A DNA stretch of 10,000 nt, taken from Treponema sp. (GTDB lineage Bacteria > Spirochaetota > Spirochaetia > Treponematales > Breznakiellaceae). The position numbers and the translations under genes were made by a program. Shown piece by piece: positions 6,418 to 10,000 of the stretch (position 1 is its first letter; each line of letters begins with the position of its first letter). The notes under the pieces are model-generated. The model did not search any database, was not told the origin of the DNA, and saw only the letters and a list, made by a program, of their open reading frames with translations. The stretch is taken from positions 1 through 10,000 of the forward strand of contig JAIWNU010000094.1 of the NCBI GenBank assembly GCA_020216655.1, written 5' to 3'.

Positions 6418-8529
6418 ATGGTACAAAGAGTTACAATGCAGATTGGTGGAGAGGAGTTAATCCTTGAAACCGGAAGAATGGCAAAACAGGCGAATGGCGC
6501 GGTTTTTGCACAATATGCGGGGGCTGCGGTTATTGCCACGGTCTGCGCATCCAGCAGCGGCGAGGAAGACCTCGATTATGTTCCCCTTACCGTTGATTAC
6601 AACGAAAAATACTATGCGGCGGGTAAAATCCCCGGCGGTTTTATTAAGAGGGAAGGCCGACCGAAGGATAAGGAGATACTTGTCTCCCGGCTTATTGACC
6701 GGCCCATGCGGCCCCTTTTTGACAAACGGTTCGGCCGGGACATTCAGGTTGTACCCACCACCGTTTCAGCGGATCAGGTGAACCCTCCTGATATATTGGC
6801 AATTTTAGCCTCCTCAGCGGCAGTCCATGTATCGGACATTCCCTTTAACGGTCCCATTGCGGGTGTACGGGTTTGTGCGATTGGGGATGAGCTCATTGTC
6901 AATCCCACCTATGATCAGATTGATAAAGCTGACCTGGAAATTGTTGTGGCCGGAACCCGCGATGGTATTACCATGGTAGAAGGCGGCGGACGGGAAGTCT
7001 CCGAAGATTTAATGATTGCCGCCCTCGAAAAGGCCCATCAGGTCATTATTCAATTCTGCGACCTGCAGGAAAAACTGAGGGAGTTGGCTGGCAAAGAAAA
7101 ACTGCCCCTTTTGGAATCCCAGACTGTTCTTCAGAATAAGGATGCGATCCGCGCAGCGGCATATCCCAAAATGCAGGAAGCCTGTTTTGTAAAGGGAAAG
7201 CATGAACGTTCTGCGGCTATCAAGGCTGTAAAGGAAGAACTCGCTTCCCAATATGCTGAACAGCTTACTGATGAAAAACAGATGAAGCAGTTCAACGCCC
7301 TTTTTGAGGAAATGGAATACGAAATTCTTCGCAGTTCCATCCTTGAACGGGGTATTCGGGTTGACGGCCGGGGCACCGAGGATATTCGGCCCATAACGTG
7401 CGAAATCGGAGTTCTGCCCCGCACCCATGGTTCTGCCCTCTTTACCAGAGGCGAAACACAGGCCCTGGCGGTTACAACCCTGGGAACTGTGTTTGACGAA
7501 CAAATATTTGACGATATCGATGGGGATAAACGGGAACGCTTTATCCTCCATTACAATTTTCCTCCCTTCTCTGTAGGTGAAGTCGGCCGGCTCGGTACGG
7601 GACGCCGTGAAATCGGACATGGGAATCTAGCCCGACGCTCCCTCGAAGCTATGGTCCCCTCAAAAGAGGAATTCCCTTATACGATCCGAGTTGTTTCTGA
7701 AATACTCGAATCCAACGGTTCCTCTTCTATGGCTACCGTGTGCGGCGGAACCCTTTCCATGCTTCATGCGGGGGTTCCCATGAAAAAACCAGTGGCTGGT
7801 ATTGCCATGGGCCTCATCACCGATGGAAGCCGTTATGCGGTTCTCTCCGATATTCTTGGCGAAGAGGACCACCTGGGAGACATGGACTTTAAGGTTGCCG
7901 GCACCGAAGACGGCATTACCGGATTCCAGATGGATATTAAGATTGCGGGAGTTAGTCCCGAAATCATGCGCAAGGCTCTGGACCAGGCTAAACGGGGCCG
8001 TCTCCATATTCTTTCTATAATGAACCAGACCCTTAATAAGCCAACGGAACAGATCAGCGAATTTGCACCAAAAATCGTATCATTGAAAATCGATACAGAC
8101 AAAATCGGTGCGCTGATTGGTCCGGGCGGTAAGACTATTAAGGCCCTCTGCGAACAGTACGGGGTAACCATCAATACTGAAAATGATGGAACGGTAACTA
8201 TTTACGGAAAGAACGCTAAAAATGCAGAAGATGCACGTGCCGCAGTGATTGGTATTGTAGAGGATCCCGAAGTAGGCCGTATCTATGATGGCGTGGTGAA
8301 ACGGATTATGGAATTTGGCGCCTTCGTGGAAATACTGCCCGGTAAAGAAGGTCTCTGTCATATTTCAAAACTTTCCCGCCAGCGAATAGCCAACGTCACT
8401 GATGTGGTGAAAGAGGGACAGCATATCCCTGTTAAATTGCTGGAAATTGACAAAATGGGCCGGCTCAACCTTTCCTATATCGACGCGATTGAATCCTCCG
8501 ACAGCGACAAGCAGGGGCGGAGAGGGTAA
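6418..8529 (+). CDS. pnp: Polyribonucleotide nucleotidyltransferase (PNPase)
   Basis: PNPase degrades RNA 3' to 5' with phosphate to give nucleoside diphosphates. From the ATG at 6418 the product has 703 residues, the usual length. The first RNase PH domain comes first, followed by a helical linker. The second RNase PH domain holds the phosphate-binding Ser triplet at 435-437 ([14 protein letters not shown]). It also holds the metal-site residues Asp484, Asp490 and Lys492 ([11 protein letters not shown]). A KH domain with GPGG at 568-571 and a C-terminal S1 domain (about 618-690, [18 protein letters not shown]) complete it, so the enzyme looks active. An in-frame ATG at 6412 would add two residues but is badly placed relative to the Shine-Dalgarno. 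The leader hairpin suggests post-transcriptional control. The stop codon is immediately followed by the TTG of the peptidase gene. Confidence 0.97.
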   Translation: MVQRVTMQIGGEELILETGRMAKQANGAVFAQYAGAAVIATVCASSSGEEDLDYVPLTVDYNEKYYAAGKIPGGFIKREGRPKDKEILVSRLIDRPMRPLFDKRFGRDIQVVPTTVSADQVNPPDILAILASSAAVHVSDIPFNGPIAGVRVCAIGDELIVNPTYDQIDKADLEIVVAGTRDGITMVEGGGREVSEDLMIAALEKAHQVIIQFCDLQEKLRELAGKEKLPLLESQTVLQNKDAIRAAAYPKMQEACFVKGKHERSAAIKAVKEELASQYAEQLTDEKQMKQFNALFEEMEYEILRSSILERGIRVDGRGTEDIRPITCEIGVLPRTHGSALFTRGETQALAVTTLGTVFDEQIFDDIDGDKRERFILHYNFPPFSVGEVGRLGTGRREIGHGNLARRSLEAMVPSKEEFPYTIRVVSEILESNGSSSMATVCGGTLSMLHAGVPMKKPVAGIAMGLITDGSRYAVLSDILGEEDHLGDMDFKVAGTEDGITGFQMDIKIAGVSPEIMRKALDQAKRGRLHILSIMNQTLNKPTEQISEFAPKIVSLKIDTDKIGALIGPGGKTIKALCEQYGVTINTENDGTVTIYGKNAKNAEDARAAVIGIVEDPEVGRIYDGVVKRIMEFGAFVEILPGKEGLCHISKLSRQRIANVTDVVKEGQHIPVKLLEIDKMGRLNLSYIDAIESSDSDKQGRRG

Positions 8530-9822
8530 TTGGTTTTTGATGCAATCCTCGACGGGGGTCTGAGGATCCTCGTCGAATCAACGGCCGCAGCGGATGTTGC
8601 GGCCGTTGGTGTCTGGTACGACCGCGGTTCCCGAGATGAGGATGAAGGTCTGTCCGGTGCAACCCATATCATTGAACACATGCTTTTTAAGGGGACCGAT
8701 GAACTTACGGCTTCCCAAATCGCCCACCGTTTTGATTCCATGGGCGGCCTTGTCAATGCATTTACCGAACGGGAAACCATGGGTCTCCATGCGACGATTC
8801 CAGTCAGTGGTTTTGCAGAAACGGCCCGTATTCTTACCGATCTTGTAACATCCGCACGTTTTGATCCCGATGAATTTAGCCGGGAACTGGTGGTCATCGA
8901 GAATGAAATTGCTTCTACCCTTGATGATGTGGAAGAACTTGCATCTGATGCATTTGCCCTCCGATATTGGGGAACTCATCCGCTCGCTCGTCCCATTGGG
9001 GGTACCCTGGAGGATATAAAAACAAAAACACGGGATCAGGTTTATACTTTTTATACTGAACAGTTCATGGGTAAGCCTGATCTTATAACCGTTGCAGGCG
9101 GCATAGATCCTGACCAGGTGCTTAAAGCTTTTGAGCCTTTGATAGAAGCAAAGAAAAAACATACAAGCCATATTCACCATAGCCATGCCTCTTGCGAAGC
9201 ACCGCTATTACCTACTAAAAATGGTCTTACATACAAAACCCTGTCCTCCCAGTATGTTCAGGTCTTCTATGCCTTCCCCGGGCCTCGGCATATCGATGAA
9301 AAAACATACTACGCCTTAGAAATTGCAAATGCGGCTATTGGGGACGCAATGGGATCCCGTTTATTCCAAAAGCTCCGTGAAGAATTAGGCATCTGTTATA
9401 CCATCTATAGCAGCCCGAATCTTTTTAGGGATTGTTCACTCTTTACTATTTTTGGAACCTGTTCGGTAAGCCATGCAGAAAAGCTGCTTGTAGGAATTCA
9501 TGAGGAAATGCAAAAACTCGCCGCCAAGGGTTTTTCAGAAGAAGAAATCCATAATTCCAAGTCACATCTGGCAGGTATGATTACCATTGCAGCCCAGGAT
9601 GTAGAATACCGAATGAGACGCTTGGCAAGGCAAGCCCTGTATAAGAGCACCATTATAGACTGCAGAGCATCAATAAAAAAAATACATGAAATCGATGTAT
9701 CTGATGTGCAAGAAAGTATCGGCCTTTTTATGCAGAATGAACCGATTCTTTTTGGCGCGGGGCCTAAAAAAGCGGAAAAACGGTTTTCCCGCCAGCTTGA
9801 GCAGATCATACAATCGCGGTAA
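8530..9822 (+). CDS. M16-family zinc metallopeptidase (processing-peptidase type)
   Basis: The 430-residue product is an M16B-type peptidase. The inverted zinc motif HIIEH gives His46, Glu49 and His50, and Glu126 (VVIENEI), about 75 residues on, is the expected third zinc ligand. The N-terminal catalytic half spans about 10-160. The second half (about 165-345) contains the family Arg/Tyr-type segment with MGSRLFQKLREELGICYTIYS. No signal peptide is visible, so it is probably cytoplasmic. Substrates of such single-chain bacterial enzymes are mostly unknown. The start is a TTG directly after the pnp TAA, because no ATG or GTG in this frame lies before the conserved GLRILVES. GGAG at 8519-8522, inside pnp, is 7 nt upstream. 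M16 genes beside pnp are also seen in other bacteria. Confidence 0.93.
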   Translation: MVFDAILDGGLRILVESTAAADVAAVGVWYDRGSRDEDEGLSGATHIIEHMLFKGTDELTASQIAHRFDSMGGLVNAFTERETMGLHATIPVSGFAETARILTDLVTSARFDPDEFSRELVVIENEIASTLDDVEELASDAFALRYWGTHPLARPIGGTLEDIKTKTRDQVYTFYTEQFMGKPDLITVAGGIDPDQVLKAFEPLIEAKKKHTSHIHHSHASCEAPLLPTKNGLTYKTLSSQYVQVFYAFPGPRHIDEKTYYALEIANAAIGDAMGSRLFQKLREELGICYTIYSSPNLFRDCSLFTIFGTCSVSHAEKLLVGIHEEMQKLAAKGFSEEEIHNSKSHLAGMITIAAQDVEYRMRRLARQALYKSTIIDCRASIKKIHEIDVSDVQESIGLFMQNEPILFGAGPKKAEKRFSRQLEQIIQSR

Positions 9823-9831
9823 GATAATTCT

Positions 9832-10000
9832 ATGACCCGAAACGACCGCGGTTTTTCTCTTACCTTGTTTCGCTACATATTCTCAGAAGCTGCTTTCTCC
9901 TTTTTTGTGGCCTTTCTCTTTTTCTTTTTTATTTTTTTTATCAATCAATTGCTCCTCATGGCAGAGGAAATACTTTCTAAACGGGTCCCTTTTAACCAGG
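9832..10000 (+). CDS. LptF/LptG (YjgP/YjgQ) family permease, N-terminal part
   Basis: An ORF starts at ATG 9832, 9 nt after the peptidase stop, and runs off the window end after 56 codons. It begins with LTLFRYIFSEAAFSFF, then a very Phe-rich membrane segment (about residues 20-40), followed by INQLLLMAEEILSKRVP. That matches the first transmembrane helix and following segment of LptF/LptG permeases, which form the membrane part of the LPS or lipid transporter with LptB. I cannot tell LptF from LptG here. In a Treponema-like cell, which often lacks typical LPS, the cargo is uncertain. The Shine-Dalgarno is weak (GGTAAG at 9818-9823), so coupling to the peptidase gene is likely. Confidence 0.82.
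   Translation, partial: MTRNDRGFSLTLFRYIFSEAAFSFFVAFLFFFFIFFINQLLLMAEEILSKRVPFNQ

Overview
This window is an ordinary bacterial housekeeping block in which every gene lies on the + strand. It carries transcription, ribosome-maturation and RNA-decay genes in the order (rimP)-nusA-infB-rbfA-truB / rpsO-pnp / M16 peptidase-(lptF/lptG). The start of the first gene and the end of the last are cut by the window. The gene order and several protein details suggest a spirochaete, most likely a Treponema-like member: the Lys after the IF2 P-loop, the GHTGTLDKFAEGLL form of TruB, the SGQRG form of S15, and roughly even base composition. This assignment comes from recalled family resemblance and synteny, not from a search. 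I saw no mobile element, CRISPR array, tRNA, rRNA or phage gene.

Region 1 (1-5657) is a tightly packed operon. The end of a RimP-like gene overlaps nusA (TGATG), nusA is 9 nt from infB, infB overlaps rbfA (TAATG), and rbfA overlaps truB by 20 nt. Its products are the transcription factor NusA, initiation factor IF2, the 30S cold-maturation factor RbfA and the tRNA Psi55 synthase TruB. NusA carries an extra acidic tail ending in a four-cysteine zinc-ribbon-like knuckle. IF2 has a long repetitive Pro/Ala/Gly/Lys-rich N-terminal extension.

Region 2 (5658-5976) is a 319-nt gap with no convincing gene. A good sigma70-type promoter overlaps the truB stop codon, and the transcript would begin with a roughly 290-nt leader rich in inverted repeats. 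Its last part can fold into a three-way junction that hides the rpsO Shine-Dalgarno sequence. That makes it a good candidate for S15 autoregulation. In Treponema relatives I recall ribF between truB and rpsO; here it is absent.

Region 3 (5977-8529) is rpsO, a strong intrinsic terminator, a pnp leader with a perfect 18-bp inverted repeat close to the start codon, and pnp. The rpsO-pnp pair and a long duplex in the pnp leader recall the RNase III/PNPase autoregulation known in E. coli.

Region 4 (8530-10000) begins with a TTG-initiated M16 zinc peptidase directly abutting the pnp stop. It is followed by the first 56 codons of an LptF/LptG-family membrane permease, which links the operon to the cell envelope.

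The most interesting signals are the two untranslated leaders and the NusA zinc-ribbon tail. No clearly new biological system is visible.
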